Shown here piece by piece: positions 26,504-35,385 of a stretch of 64,000 nucleotides of DNA. Source of the DNA: Cecembia lonarensis LW9 (GTDB taxonomy: Bacteria; Bacteroidota; Bacteroidia; Cytophagales; Cyclobacteriaceae); the NCBI RefSeq assembly GCF_000298295.1, contig NZ_AMGM01000002.1:1-64000 (forward strand), in the 5' to 3' direction. The notes under the pieces are model-generated. The model had not been told where the DNA came from, ran no database searches, and saw nothing but the letters and a program-made list of their open reading frames with translations. Position numbers and translations under genes: made by a program. Every line of letters begins with the position of its first letter. Position 1 is the first letter of the stretch.

Positions 26504-28384
26504 TCAATTAATATATACTAGACGAAAACCTAATTGGAAATTAAAAGTATTTGAAGATGCAGCACCAGAACTTGATACTCGAAGGCCCTCAGATTCGCTC
26601 ATCCAACCGCCTCCTCTTATAACGCGTTTTGATCCATTTGATGGTCCTACAGGATTTGTTTTGGGAGTGGATGTATAATTCCCGTACCAATCTCCACACC
26701 ACTCGGCAACATTACCGCTCATATCAAATATACCTAGTTCATTTGCATTTTTTTGTCCAACTGGTGATGTATTCCCACTATTGGAAAAATAGTACCAAGC
26801 ATAATCTTTAATATTTCGACTTGTTCCAGAATATGTAAAGCCTTTTGATTTATTTCCACCTCGCGCTGCGAATTCCCATTCTGCTTCTGTAGGTAATCTA
26901 TAGTTCTTACCAGTTATTCTGCTTAACCATTTCGCGAAAGCAGTTGCATCATTCCAACTGATATGGACTACAGGATGGTTGTAATCACTAATAGAACGGA
27001 TTTTGCCTCTAGAGTCATGACGCCAATTTACACCATTAATCACTTCAAAATTCCCATTCCATACTGTGCCAATGCCTTCCTTTTCAGCATCAGTCTGATA
27101 ATTAGTAGCATCTATAAATGCTTTAAACTGAGCAACTGTAATCTCATACTTTCCTATGTAATAATCAGAAAGGCTTACATTGAATATGGTTTTCTCTCGA
27201 TCAGAACAACCAAATGGTCCAGTGTTACAACCCATAGTAAAGGTACCACCTTGTACTAATACCATATTCCGCTGTAATTCTTGAATAGCTTGTGGTAAAG
27301 ATCCCATACTTGAAGTAGAAGGGATGCTTGTCGCTGTACTTGCCGGTGAGGTGGTCTGTGTGCTCCGGTTTGTGGAGGTACTACTTGCTTGTCTTTGGTT
27401 TCTCAGTTGTGACTCCAAATCCTTGATCTTTTGCTCTGCTTGGGCAGTGTAGCTACTCGAGGGGTGTTTTTTGATGAAATCCAGGTAAGCAGAAGTGCTA
27501 TTGGCCCTTTGGGCAGTAGCCCAGTCTTTGGACTCTGCTTCTTTTTGTGCTGCAGATGCTATGTCTCCCAGGCGCTTTTCCATACTTGTAATACTATCTT
27601 GAACTTCTGCATCCGCCATCAAAGCATAAGCTTCCTGGTATTTCTCCAAGGCCTGATCCCAGTACTGTTTTTCAGCCAATAGATCTGCCTGACTTTTAAC
27701 CTTAATAAATTCTTCCTTAACCTCCTGAGAGATTTCATCTTGTTTCTCTCCTTTAGGCAGGAAAAACCAAATTCCCGCTGCCAAAAGCAATAGGACAGGA
27801 ATTGCCCAAAGCAAAGGGGGTGATTTTTTCTTTTCAGGCTGGGGTTTGGGAATTTCTTGTTTGGGAGGATCCGGTTTAGGAGTTTCTGATCTGGGAGGGG
27901 CAGGGCTTTCTGCTAAGGGTTCCAATAAGCTAAAAGCATTTTCAAGATCACCCAATGTTTTTTTAAAGGCATTCTTTATTTCATTATTAGGAGCACTCTT
28001 AAACCCCCTTTCAAACTCTTCCTTCTTGCCTTTATAAGCATCTACTAATCTCCCTCTGGAAAAAGGCTTGCTGAGTCCCAGTAACTCTAAAGCAGCTGAC
28101 TCAGACATGGGCTTTGAAGTTTGAGCTTTTTCTTCGGGAGCAGTTTCCACAGGCCCCATACTGGGGAGTTCGCTGAGGTCTTCTTCGCTTTCCCCGCCCA
28201 GAAAGAGATAGGCTTCTTCCACCGCGGCAAGTCGCTTACGGTAGAGTTCCTTTTGGTGCTCGGTAGGGGCATTGGTCAGGCGGATCTGCAGTTCGTTGTA
28301 GACCTCCTGATAGGCCCTGCGGATCTCCGAGGCAGAGGCGCCGGGTTCAAGGTCCAGGAGTTCTAAAGCTTTTTGTTCGTTCAT
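26504..28384 (-). CDS. J-like membrane protein with SUMF1/FGE C-terminal domain
   Basis: 626 residues from the ATG at 28384 (the frame is open 10 codons further, but neighbours all start at this MxEQKALELL). Two J-like units, a transmembrane helix (about 195-215), a TPR-like stem, a Ser/Thr-rich linker (about 340-370) and a formylglycine-generating-enzyme-like domain (about 390-626: GGTFTMGC, RLPTEAEWEFAARGG, GIFDMSGNVAEWCGDWYG, VIRGGGW, LGFRLVYIN). The domain family includes FGE, EgtB/PvdO and many non-catalytic lectin-like members; enzyme activity cannot be assumed here. Periplasmic exposure is predicted. Confidence 0.8.
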   Translation of the reverse strand: MNEQKALELLDLEPGASASEIRRAYQEVYNELQIRLTNAPTEHQKELYRKRLAAVEEAYLFLGGESEEDLSELPSMGPVETAPEEKAQTSKPMSESAALELLGLSKPFSRGRLVDAYKGKKEEFERGFKSAPNNEIKNAFKKTLGDLENAFSLLEPLAESPAPPRSETPKPDPPKQEIPKPQPEKKKSPPLLWAIPVLLLLAAGIWFFLPKGEKQDEISQEVKEEFIKVKSQADLLAEKQYWDQALEKYQEAYALMADAEVQDSITSMEKRLGDIASAAQKEAESKDWATAQRANSTSAYLDFIKKHPSSSYTAQAEQKIKDLESQLRNQRQASSTSTNRSTQTTSPASTATSIPSTSSMGSLPQAIQELQRNMVLVQGGTFTMGCNTGPFGCSDREKTIFNVSLSDYYIGKYEITVAQFKAFIDATNYQTDAEKEGIGTVWNGNFEVINGVNWRHDSRGKIRSISDYNHPVVHISWNDATAFAKWLSRITGKNYRLPTEAEWEFAARGGNKSKGFTYSGTSRNIKDYAWYYFSNSGNTSPVGQKNANELGIFDMSGNVAEWCGDWYGNYTSTPKTNPVGPSNGSKRVIRGGGWMSESEGLRVSSSGAASSNTFNFQLGFRLVYIN

Positions 28385-28488
28385 GGTGTTCTGGTTTAGG
28401 ATTTGTAATCTCAAAGAGCTGATTTTCGGGTGAAAACACCTCTTTAACTATCCGATTACGGGGTTAATCCCGTAAATACTGCCTTACT

Positions 28489-29934
28489 TCAATTTATACC
28501 TCTACTTCTTAAGCTATTCTTTGCATTAACATTACCTTGAGCAGCAGCCTTTTTAAACCAATTGATAGCTTCATTTTCATTTTTATTTACTCCTGTTCCC
28601 CTAGCATACATCACTCCTAAATTATTTTGAGCGGAAGCGTTTCCCTGATCGGCAGCTTTGCGGTACCATTTCACAGCTTCGGTGTAGTCTCTTTTAACCC
28701 CGCGACCGTTTGCATACATAATCCCTAAATTAAGTTGAGCGGTAGCATTTCCCTTATTGGCAGCTTTGCGGTACCATTTCACAGCTTCAGTATCGTCTTT
28801 TTTTACTCCGTAACCGTTTGCATACATAATCCCCAAACTTCTTTCTGCTAAAGTGTACTCTTGCTCTGCTGCTTTTAGGTACCATTTCACAGCTTCAGTA
28901 TCGTCTTTTTTTACTCCTGTTCCATTATAGTACAAAAGGCCAATTTCAAATTCGGCATTTGCAAATCCCTTTTTTGCTGCTCTTTCAAACCAGTTGTAAG
29001 CTTCAGCGAAATTTTGCTGAACACTTAATCCATCCCGATACAAAATGCCCATATTAAATTCAGCTGCTGGGTGTCCTTGGTCTGCAGCCAATCTATAGAG
29101 TCTTTCTGTTTCTTGGTAATTCTTTTGGACTCCATTACCATAATGAAAAGCGAAGCCCAGGTTGAGTTGTGCTTGAGGATTCCCAGCTTGAGCTGCCTCT
29201 TTTAGTAAACTAATTCCTTTTTGTACATCCTTTTGCACCCCATTGCCATCTTGATACAGTCCTGCCAATCTGACCTTCCAAAACGGCTCTTTTTCTTCCG
29301 CTCTTTGTATGATGGCCTTACTGGCTCTGCGATAAAGGTCTTCTTTATTGACAGGGTTTTTTTCAGAAGAAGCCAATCCAAGGTTTGCCTTATCATCACC
29401 CAGCGACACTGCTTTTTCAAAAAGTTCCCCAGCTTTTGTACGATCTATAGCATCTAAACCATGCCCCCAGTAATGCATAAAACCCAACATCGTGTAAGCC
29501 TCGGCTAGATTTAGGTTGGCTGCTACCTGGAAGGAAGCCATGGCTTCCTTGTAATCAACTTGGTTGTAGGCTCTCATTCCACTTTCCAATAGATCAAATC
29601 GGTGATTGATACTGGAGATACTGTCCTGAACAACTTCATCAGAAATCAGGCTATATGCTTCCTGGTATTTTTCTAAAGCATGTTTCCATTCGAGTTTTTC
29701 AGCAAATAGGTCGGCTTGTGCTTTTAATGCAGTAAACCGGGCTTGAGTCTCTGGGCTGATACGCTCTTTTTTTAAGACAAACCAAAGGACTGATCCTAGT
29801 AAGATTACCAATGGTAGAACCCACAAAAGATGGCTTTTTTTCTGCTTTTTTATTGGCTTGTTCTTTTTTATTTGGGTTTGTGATTTTTGATCAGGCTTTG
29901 GTGCTGGATTTACTTGGCTGGGTTTTTCAGCCAA
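28489..29934 (-). CDS. Sel1-repeat membrane protein, 3' part of a frameshifted J-like gene
   Basis: 481 residues from a TTG, but the frame is open further back and carries the expected continuation of the second J-like unit (GLEAAPNTTLKAAYQQSLSE) up to 30039. This is the missing half of the gene at 29949-30875. A transmembrane helix lies at about 36-54, followed by the TPR-like stem and eight or so Sel1 repeats (AEFNMGILYRDGLSV, GTGVKKDDTEAVKWYLKAAEQ, then three near-identical units). Sel1 repeats form alpha solenoids for protein contacts, here periplasmic. Full-length product requires a -1 frameshift at 30039-30045; otherwise this is a pseudogene half. Confidence 0.75.
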   Translation of the reverse strand: MAEKPSQVNPAPKPDQKSQTQIKKNKPIKKQKKSHLLWVLPLVILLGSVLWFVLKKERISPETQARFTALKAQADLFAEKLEWKHALEKYQEAYSLISDEVVQDSISSINHRFDLLESGMRAYNQVDYKEAMASFQVAANLNLAEAYTMLGFMHYWGHGLDAIDRTKAGELFEKAVSLGDDKANLGLASSEKNPVNKEDLYRRASKAIIQRAEEKEPFWKVRLAGLYQDGNGVQKDVQKGISLLKEAAQAGNPQAQLNLGFAFHYGNGVQKNYQETERLYRLAADQGHPAAEFNMGILYRDGLSVQQNFAEAYNWFERAAKKGFANAEFEIGLLYYNGTGVKKDDTEAVKWYLKAAEQEYTLAERSLGIMYANGYGVKKDDTEAVKWYRKAANKGNATAQLNLGIMYANGRGVKRDYTEAVKWYRKAADQGNASAQNNLGVMYARGTGVNKNENEAINWFKKAAAQGNVNAKNSLRSRGIN

Positions 29935-29948
29935 TGGCTTTAGAATCT

Positions 29949-30875
29949 TTATGGCCTCTTCCAGTTCTGAAAGCGATTGCTGGTAAGCAGCTTTAAGCGT
30001 CGTGTTAGGAGCTGCCTCAAGACCTTTTTGAAAGGCCTCTTTTTTTGTTGGTATGCTTCATCGAGGTCAGTCTGGGTAAAAGTCTTGCTGAGTCCCAGTA
30101 GTTCTAAAGCAGCTACCTCAGTGATAGGTTGGGGCTTGGAAGCTTGGGCTTTTTCTTCAGGAGCAGTTTCCACAGGCCCCATACTGGGGAGTTCGCTGAG
30201 GTCTTCTTCGCTTTTTCCGCCGAGAAAGAGATAGGCTTCTTCCACAGCAGTAAGTCGCTTGCGGTAGAGTTCTTTTTGATGCTCGGTAGGGGCATTGGTC
30301 AGGCGGATCTGCAGTTCGTTGTAGATTTCCTGATAGGCCCTGCGGATCTCAGAGGCAGAGGCGCCGGGTTCAAGGTCCAGGAGTTCTAAGGCTTTTTCTT
30401 CTTTCATTTTGACATGATTAGATAGATGGAATTTTCTTTTTAAGACAGCAATCTGTTTTAGCAGCATTTCCCGATTTTTGGCTAACTGCATCCATTTGGG
30501 TAATTTTTCCAGCATGGTAAAAAAATTCCGGTTTTTGTTTTCTCTCAGGTCTGCTGCAATGTATTTTTCCAAATATTCAAGATGGGCCTTGTTGTAGGCA
30601 AATAGGTGATTTCCTCTAAAATTGGAAGACAACCACAATTCTGCTTCAAAATATACGTGAGCGGCTACTTCCCAACTGCCATTTTTTGCATAAACGGTGC
30701 TTTTTTGTTGATTATTACCACAGTGTAAGCATACAAGTTTGGCACGCTTAATTTCAAAATCTACAGTGCATGTTGCCATAGCCTCGCACTTGGGGCATTT
30801 TACCCAAACCTCTTTTTCAAAGTCGGACAATCGGACTTGCTTATCTTGAAACCTGTCTGATAATTTACTGCACAT
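29949..30875 (-). CDS. Zinc-ribbon/J-like protein, 5' part of the frameshifted Sel1 gene
   Basis: 308 residues. Residues 1-156 contain a CPKC...CLHCG zinc ribbon (about 27-53) and a helical region; residues 157-220 are the HPD-less J-like domain identical to its neighbours (internal ATG at 30407). The second J-like unit runs normally to YQQKK, and then the frame diverges into an unrelated RP-rich tail ending at 29949. The correct continuation lies in the -1 frame. In neighbouring cassette genes the J-like domain starts the protein, so the zinc-ribbon part looks like an in-frame fusion of an upstream gene. It starts 3 bp after the upstream SUMF1 gene. Confidence 0.7.
   Translation of the reverse strand: MCSKLSDRFQDKQVRLSDFEKEVWVKCPKCEAMATCTVDFEIKRAKLVCLHCGNNQQKSTVYAKNGSWEVAAHVYFEAELWLSSNFRGNHLFAYNKAHLEYLEKYIAADLRENKNRNFFTMLEKLPKWMQLAKNREMLLKQIAVLKRKFHLSNHVKMKEEKALELLDLEPGASASEIRRAYQEIYNELQIRLTNAPTEHQKELYRKRLTAVEEAYLFLGGKSEEDLSELPSMGPVETAPEEKAQASKPQPITEVAALELLGLSKTFTQTDLDEAYQQKKRPFKKVLRQLLTRRLKLLTSNRFQNWKRP
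30039..30045 (-). other. A AAA AAG slippery heptamer at a gene-splitting frameshift
   Basis: On the minus strand the codons read CAA AAA AAG AGG, so the heptamer A AAA AAG is in the phase used for -1 slippage (the same heptamer as in E. coli dnaX). A -1 shift here gives K-K-E-A-F-Q-K-G-L-E, restoring the consensus of the second J-like unit and joining the zinc-ribbon/J-like part to the Sel1 part. A weak stem AGGCCTT/AAGGTCT follows immediately, closer than is usual for a stimulator. Transcript slippage on the seven-A run, a real mutation or a sequencing error are alternatives. Confidence 0.6.
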
Positions 30876-30877
30876 TT

Positions 30878-31978
30878 TTATCGATTGAATGAAATGGCTA
30901 ACCTAAACCCAACTTCGTTGGAAAACTTATCCTTATCGAGGCAGTTGCGACTACTAACGCGCAAGCTTTGATCAGTTGATTGAAAACTTCCACCTCTGAT
31001 TACTTTACAACTGGCTGTACTTTTGCCCTGGGGATCAGTTTTTGGGCTTTTTTTATAATATTCAGCATCGAATCCATCAGCGCACCACTCCCAAACATTA
31101 CCACTCATGTCGAAAAGTTGCTTTTCATTTGGTCTTAGAGTTCCTACAATGTAAGGGGCTTTACTTGTTTTGGCTACCTGATTCTGCTGATTTGATCCGG
31201 CAAATATGCTTTTACGGGCACTGTTACCCCCTCTCGCTGCATACTCCCATTCTGCTTCAGTGGGTAATCTATAGGCCTGCCCCGTCATTTTGTTGAGTTT
31301 TTGGATAAAGGTCTTTACTTCTTCCCAGGTCACATTCACGATTAGACAACGTGGGTCTTTACAGGGACTATCCGTTTTTGGAAGATATTTCATTACTGAA
31401 ACCCATTGCGCTCTGGTGACCTCGAATTTTCCAATATTAAAGCTGGAAAGGCTTACGGCATGGGCGGGTTTTTCATTTTCGGCACATTTTCCAAATTGTT
31501 CTGGAGTGCAGCCCATTTCAAAAGTGCCACCGGAAATGTATTCCATGTCAGCTATTAATTGCTTGACTGGTTCAGGAACTCTGTTCAGGTATTGCCATCC
31601 TAAAACCAATGCTCCAATAAGCAGGATTATTATCAGGACAGGCTTCCAGTGTAATTTATTTGTCTCGTTTTTCGATGCTTTTGGATGTTCCTGCTGAAAT
31701 ATTTGTCCGGTTTTATCTGATTTTCCGATAATAGGAGCATTTTCTTTAGTCCCTGAGAATTTCGTTAGGTTTGCCGGGTTTTGGATATCTACGAGTGAAG
31801 CATAAGCTTGCCAGTACAAACTCATTTTTTGTCTATATTGATGCTTCTGACTCGCTAGAGGTGCATGTTCTGCAAGGCGCTTGGCTGCTTCGTACTGTTT
31901 TTCGAAGGCATTTTTGATCTCTGTAGGAGAGGCATCTTCTGAAATCTTAAGTATGGCCAAGGCTTCTGCTTTTTTCAT
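30878..31978 (-). CDS. SUMF1/FGE-domain membrane protein with diverged J-like N-terminus
   Basis: 366 residues from the ATG at 31978, one base after the Hsp70 stop codon (TAA-A-ATG), so the two are translationally close. Residues 1-65 are a distant J-like domain (AEALAILKISEDASPTEIKN) without HPD. A transmembrane helix lies at about 113-133, then an FGE-sulfatase domain (about 145-366: GGTFEMGCTPEQFG, RLPTEAEWEYAARGG, FDMSGNVWEWCADGFD, VIRGGSF, EVGFRLA). The N-terminus is not part of the near-identical set, so it may be the founding J-like/FGE member tied to the Hsp70. Confidence 0.8.
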   Translation of the reverse strand: MKKAEALAILKISEDASPTEIKNAFEKQYEAAKRLAEHAPLASQKHQYRQKMSLYWQAYASLVDIQNPANLTKFSGTKENAPIIGKSDKTGQIFQQEHPKASKNETNKLHWKPVLIIILLIGALVLGWQYLNRVPEPVKQLIADMEYISGGTFEMGCTPEQFGKCAENEKPAHAVSLSSFNIGKFEVTRAQWVSVMKYLPKTDSPCKDPRCLIVNVTWEEVKTFIQKLNKMTGQAYRLPTEAEWEYAARGGNSARKSIFAGSNQQNQVAKTSKAPYIVGTLRPNEKQLFDMSGNVWEWCADGFDAEYYKKSPKTDPQGKSTASCKVIRGGSFQSTDQSLRVSSRNCLDKDKFSNEVGFRLAISFNR

Positions 31979-31979
31979 T

Positions 31980-33503
31980 TTATACAATCATGTTGACATA
32001 AGTGGACCGGACAATACTTTTCTGCCTTGGTAATTTTGAAATCCCTTCTACTTCATCTCCAAAAACTTTTTCTATTTCAATACCTGTTTTTGGATCAAAA
32101 GCCGAAAACCATACTGTACCATCTACTCTGTTTTCGATCTTCACTTCTATAGGATAATTGGCATCAAAAGAGGGTAGTGGTCCTATCACCAAGGTACCAA
32201 GGCTGACTTCTTTTTCACCTTTATTAATATACTGTATGATTTCCAATTTCATTTTCTTCTGGTCAGCATTGGAGGTATAGTATGTTTTGGAATTTTGAAA
32301 AGGCAAAGGCATATTTTTTTTGACCATATTATCGATAACTATTCTCCCTGTTCTTGGATTGATGGCACGGACTCCAAGGTTGTACCCCGTAACTCCCCTT
32401 AGTTCCGGCGGGAGTTCAAAATCTATTTTTTGGTCGGATAACTGGACTGCATGCAGAGCTGCCCCATAAGCTACGGCCCGCATGGGCTCATGCGTCAGTA
32501 TTTCTTGGTGCTCATCCGAAAAAATTTTCTGTAGCCGCTTTTTAATGAGTGGAACCATGGAGGACCCTCCGACCAATAGGAGGGTATCTACGTCTGAATA
32601 ATCCAGGCTCGCACTTTTAAGACACCTCCCCAGTATTTCTTCGCAGTCTATCAGATACGATTCTATGGCCCCTTCAAAATCCTGACGGGATACGTGAACT
32701 TCAAGTGATTGATTTCCAATAACACAAACTTGGTCAACAAATCGTGTTCCCGGCATGCAAAGCTCTACCTTCAGCATCTCAGAAAAGCGTCTAAGGTGGA
32801 GTGCATTTCTTGCATCTAATACAGGCTCTTTCCCATATGCTTCTTTGAATTGGTTAAGAATGATTTCTCCGATTTTTTCATCGAATTCTTTCCCCCCAAT
32901 TTCTGTATGTCCATCTTTGGCAATTACGTAGATTCCGTTTTGATCCATGGTCATGATGGTAACATCAAAGGTGCCACCACCTAAATCATAGACCATGATG
33001 GTTTTATTGTATTTTTTATTGCTTAGGCCATAATGCATGGCTGCGGCTATGGGTTCTTCCAACAGATTGAGTACGGGAAGGTCTATCAGTGCAGCAGCAT
33101 TGAGAACAGCCTTCCTCTGTACATCTGTGAAATGTGCAGGAACAGTAATTACAGCTCCTTCTATTTTCTCAGTAGTATAGGCTTCTGCATCGATTATAAG
33201 CTTTTTTAATAATAAGGCAGCCAATCCTTCAGGATACCAAGGGGTACCGTCCCTGTCATAATATAGGGCTTTGTTTTCTCCAAAGTGTCGTTTAAAGAAT
33301 TTGATCAGATTGAGCCCGGGATTTCGTTCCAATTTTGTCTCTAAAAACTCACCAATGTAAGCCGTATCGCCATCGATATGTATGATTGATGGCGTCGTAA
33401 ATACACTGTTTTTATGATTATCCGGAATCAATACAGGTATTCCGTTTTTTCCAACCCTGGATATCAGGGAATAAGTAGTGCCCAAGTCGATTCCTACCAA
33501 CAT
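31980..33503 (-). CDS. Hsp70 (DnaK-like) ATPase, short form
   Basis: 507 residues, against about 640 in DnaK. The nucleotide-binding domain is complete: phosphate 1 VGIDLGTTYS (6-15), phosphate 2 VYDLGGGTFDV (about 171-181), adenosine motif LLLVGGSSMVP (about 304-314) and NLLEEPIAAAMHYG between them. A short beta-rich substrate-like region follows from about 375 (GVTGYNLGVRAINPRTG), and the helical lid is missing. Such short Hsp70s usually serve special partners rather than general folding. It sits between the dynamin-like gene (3-bp gap) and the J-like FGE gene (1-bp gap), so those are the likely partners. No GrpE was seen. Confidence 0.88.
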   Translation of the reverse strand: MLVGIDLGTTYSLISRVGKNGIPVLIPDNHKNSVFTTPSIIHIDGDTAYIGEFLETKLERNPGLNLIKFFKRHFGENKALYYDRDGTPWYPEGLAALLLKKLIIDAEAYTTEKIEGAVITVPAHFTDVQRKAVLNAAALIDLPVLNLLEEPIAAAMHYGLSNKKYNKTIMVYDLGGGTFDVTIMTMDQNGIYVIAKDGHTEIGGKEFDEKIGEIILNQFKEAYGKEPVLDARNALHLRRFSEMLKVELCMPGTRFVDQVCVIGNQSLEVHVSRQDFEGAIESYLIDCEEILGRCLKSASLDYSDVDTLLLVGGSSMVPLIKKRLQKIFSDEHQEILTHEPMRAVAYGAALHAVQLSDQKIDFELPPELRGVTGYNLGVRAINPRTGRIVIDNMVKKNMPLPFQNSKTYYTSNADQKKMKLEIIQYINKGEKEVSLGTLVIGPLPSFDANYPIEVKIENRVDGTVWFSAFDPKTGIEIEKVFGDEVEGISKLPRQKSIVRSTYVNMIV

Positions 33504-33506
33504 ATA

Positions 33507-35180
33507 CTACTTCGCTAAGTTGTTAAATTCCAGTTTTGTATCGGTTATCAGGCTTTTTAGCTTATTGTCAAAATTCTGTTTTTCCCTTAACCCACTCTGA
33601 AATTGTTTTTCCTGGTTATTGATGGTCAGCATCTTTCGCTGTGTGAGTAAATTCTTATCATGACTTTCCTGAGCCTGTTTCTGGCTCATATTTTTTAATT
33701 CGGTTTCGCAGCTGTCAATTACATCCCTGATTTGTTTTTTCAAAAAATCGGTATAAGGTTGTTTCCACTCTCGTTCTATGTTTGAAAGTATTTTTTTTAA
33801 CTCAGTCAATAAAAATTGTTTGGCTTTTTTTGTCTCTTCTGACATTTTCCTTCTCTTTTCCTTTGCGATATTATGAAATGCCTGATAGGTACCAAATCCT
33901 AATAGAATTACGATTAGAATGCTGAAATTATCCTTAATGAACTGAATCTCTTGGTTAAATCCTGCAAATCCTGCTATCATAAAAATAGACATGACCATAA
34001 ATACAGGTTGTCTGATGGCACTGAATATGGTATTGAAGTTTTTGCTTACTCCTTTAGCTTCGAAATCTTTTTCCAATCTGATATTGTGCACCAATAGCGG
34101 ATCGATTTTATTTTTATCGAAAACTTCAAATGGGATCTTAGCATTAGAAAGTCCTGCTTTTTCCAATTGTTCTTCCACTTCTTCCACAGAAGCGGATAGA
34201 AAATCATTCAAGGAAATAACATCATTGGTAAGATGGTCTTTTAATTCCTCTTTTATCCATCCCAAAAGCTGATCGACAGATGAGGGAAGCTTGAGTATCA
34301 TCTCTCCATCTACTTCCTTTTCACTCAGGGCTTTCAATTCATCTATTTCTTTTTCTATCTTATAAAACAATGAGTTATCCTGTACTTTTGTAATTTTACC
34401 GAATCGCTCACCTATTCCTTTTTCAAATTCTGAAGCGCTTTTCGAAAGATTGGTTTTAATATGGCTATAGATTTCCTGACCAGTTTTTGAGTTTGCGGAC
34501 TTTTTATGAGTTTCCAATTCCTTAGTTACCGAGATTTTTTTTGCATCAAGGTCTTTTTGTTCATTTATCATCTGAATTTCCAAAAACTCTGAAATCTTTC
34601 TTATTGCAAAAACGGCACTGATAAAAATGAAAGCTTTCTTCGCCTGTTCTGGCAGTGAATTACAAAATTCAACAGGTCCCAAAAATTCATCGAGAGCATT
34701 TAGTTTCATTTTCCAGGCATGAATCAATTGCTGTCCTTCAAAGCTCATCTTGTCTTTGGAAAGATTGCTAAAAAAATATATGAAGGCGGTATTTTTTGTG
34801 AAACGCTCAATCATATAATTGAAATCCTCTTGGTCTAATTCAATATTATCCCAAATTATTATTTTGATTACAGGCTGTAGCTCGTCAATTTTTACCAATG
34901 GGAAATTTTTGGGGCCAAAAACTCTGATGATGTATTTCCCATCATTCCATTGTAGAAATTCCTTTTGTTGCCAATCACCTAAAAGATTTTCCGGAATTAC
35001 TTTGTTCAGCATTTTTTCATTTCCCAAAAAAAGTATATCCAGTTTAAGTTTGGCTGAAGAAATCTCATTTTCTATTTTAAAAATGGTGTCCGTTAGGTGT
35101 GCTATAGCACCATGCTCTAAAGAAAGCTCTGCAATTTTATTCAGATCTTTAAGAGCATTTTTTATTTTGGAAATATGCAT
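33507..35180 (-). CDS. Dynamin-like membrane protein with degenerate nucleotide motifs
   Basis: 557 residues, family not certain. Residues about 40-190 have a GTPase-like strand order (LDILFLGN, IKIIIWDN, FIYFFSNLSKD) but lack a good GxxxxGKS loop. Long charged helices flank two close hydrophobic segments (about 397-415 and 422-440), and a C-terminal coiled coil covers about 450-557. Head, stalk, membrane hairpin and stalk is the layout of bacterial dynamin-like proteins. It is encoded 3 bp upstream of Hsp70 and starts the tightly packed part of the operon. A membrane-anchored pseudo-GTPase scaffold is my inference; a simple coiled-coil membrane protein is the alternative. Confidence 0.6.
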   Translation of the reverse strand: MHISKIKNALKDLNKIAELSLEHGAIAHLTDTIFKIENEISSAKLKLDILFLGNEKMLNKVIPENLLGDWQQKEFLQWNDGKYIIRVFGPKNFPLVKIDELQPVIKIIIWDNIELDQEDFNYMIERFTKNTAFIYFFSNLSKDKMSFEGQQLIHAWKMKLNALDEFLGPVEFCNSLPEQAKKAFIFISAVFAIRKISEFLEIQMINEQKDLDAKKISVTKELETHKKSANSKTGQEIYSHIKTNLSKSASEFEKGIGERFGKITKVQDNSLFYKIEKEIDELKALSEKEVDGEMILKLPSSVDQLLGWIKEELKDHLTNDVISLNDFLSASVEEVEEQLEKAGLSNAKIPFEVFDKNKIDPLLVHNIRLEKDFEAKGVSKNFNTIFSAIRQPVFMVMSIFMIAGFAGFNQEIQFIKDNFSILIVILLGFGTYQAFHNIAKEKRRKMSEETKKAKQFLLTELKKILSNIEREWKQPYTDFLKKQIRDVIDSCETELKNMSQKQAQESHDKNLLTQRKMLTINNQEKQFQSGLREKQNFDNKLKSLITDTKLEFNNLAK

Positions 35181-35385
35181 GTCCCTAATAAAAAGGTGAA
35201 AGTGTTTAAAATTCAGTCAAATAGGTGTCGCAGTCTTTTTACCAATTTTCAAACAGGGTGAATTAAAAGGAAAATACCCCGGTTCGGTAATTCTGACCGG
35301 ATCAGGGTATCTGATATAAAGTTTTCAATGTATTTGATTATCTAAGCTTTATATAATGTTAAATTTTGGGTAATCCGTAATGTAC

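Noticed and set aside
22270-32000. Possible diversity-generating retroelement, since FGE and FISUMP domains resemble lectin-like target folds
   Set aside because: No reverse transcriptase gene and no template/variable repeat pair was found. The diversity seen is between whole modules, not at adenine positions.
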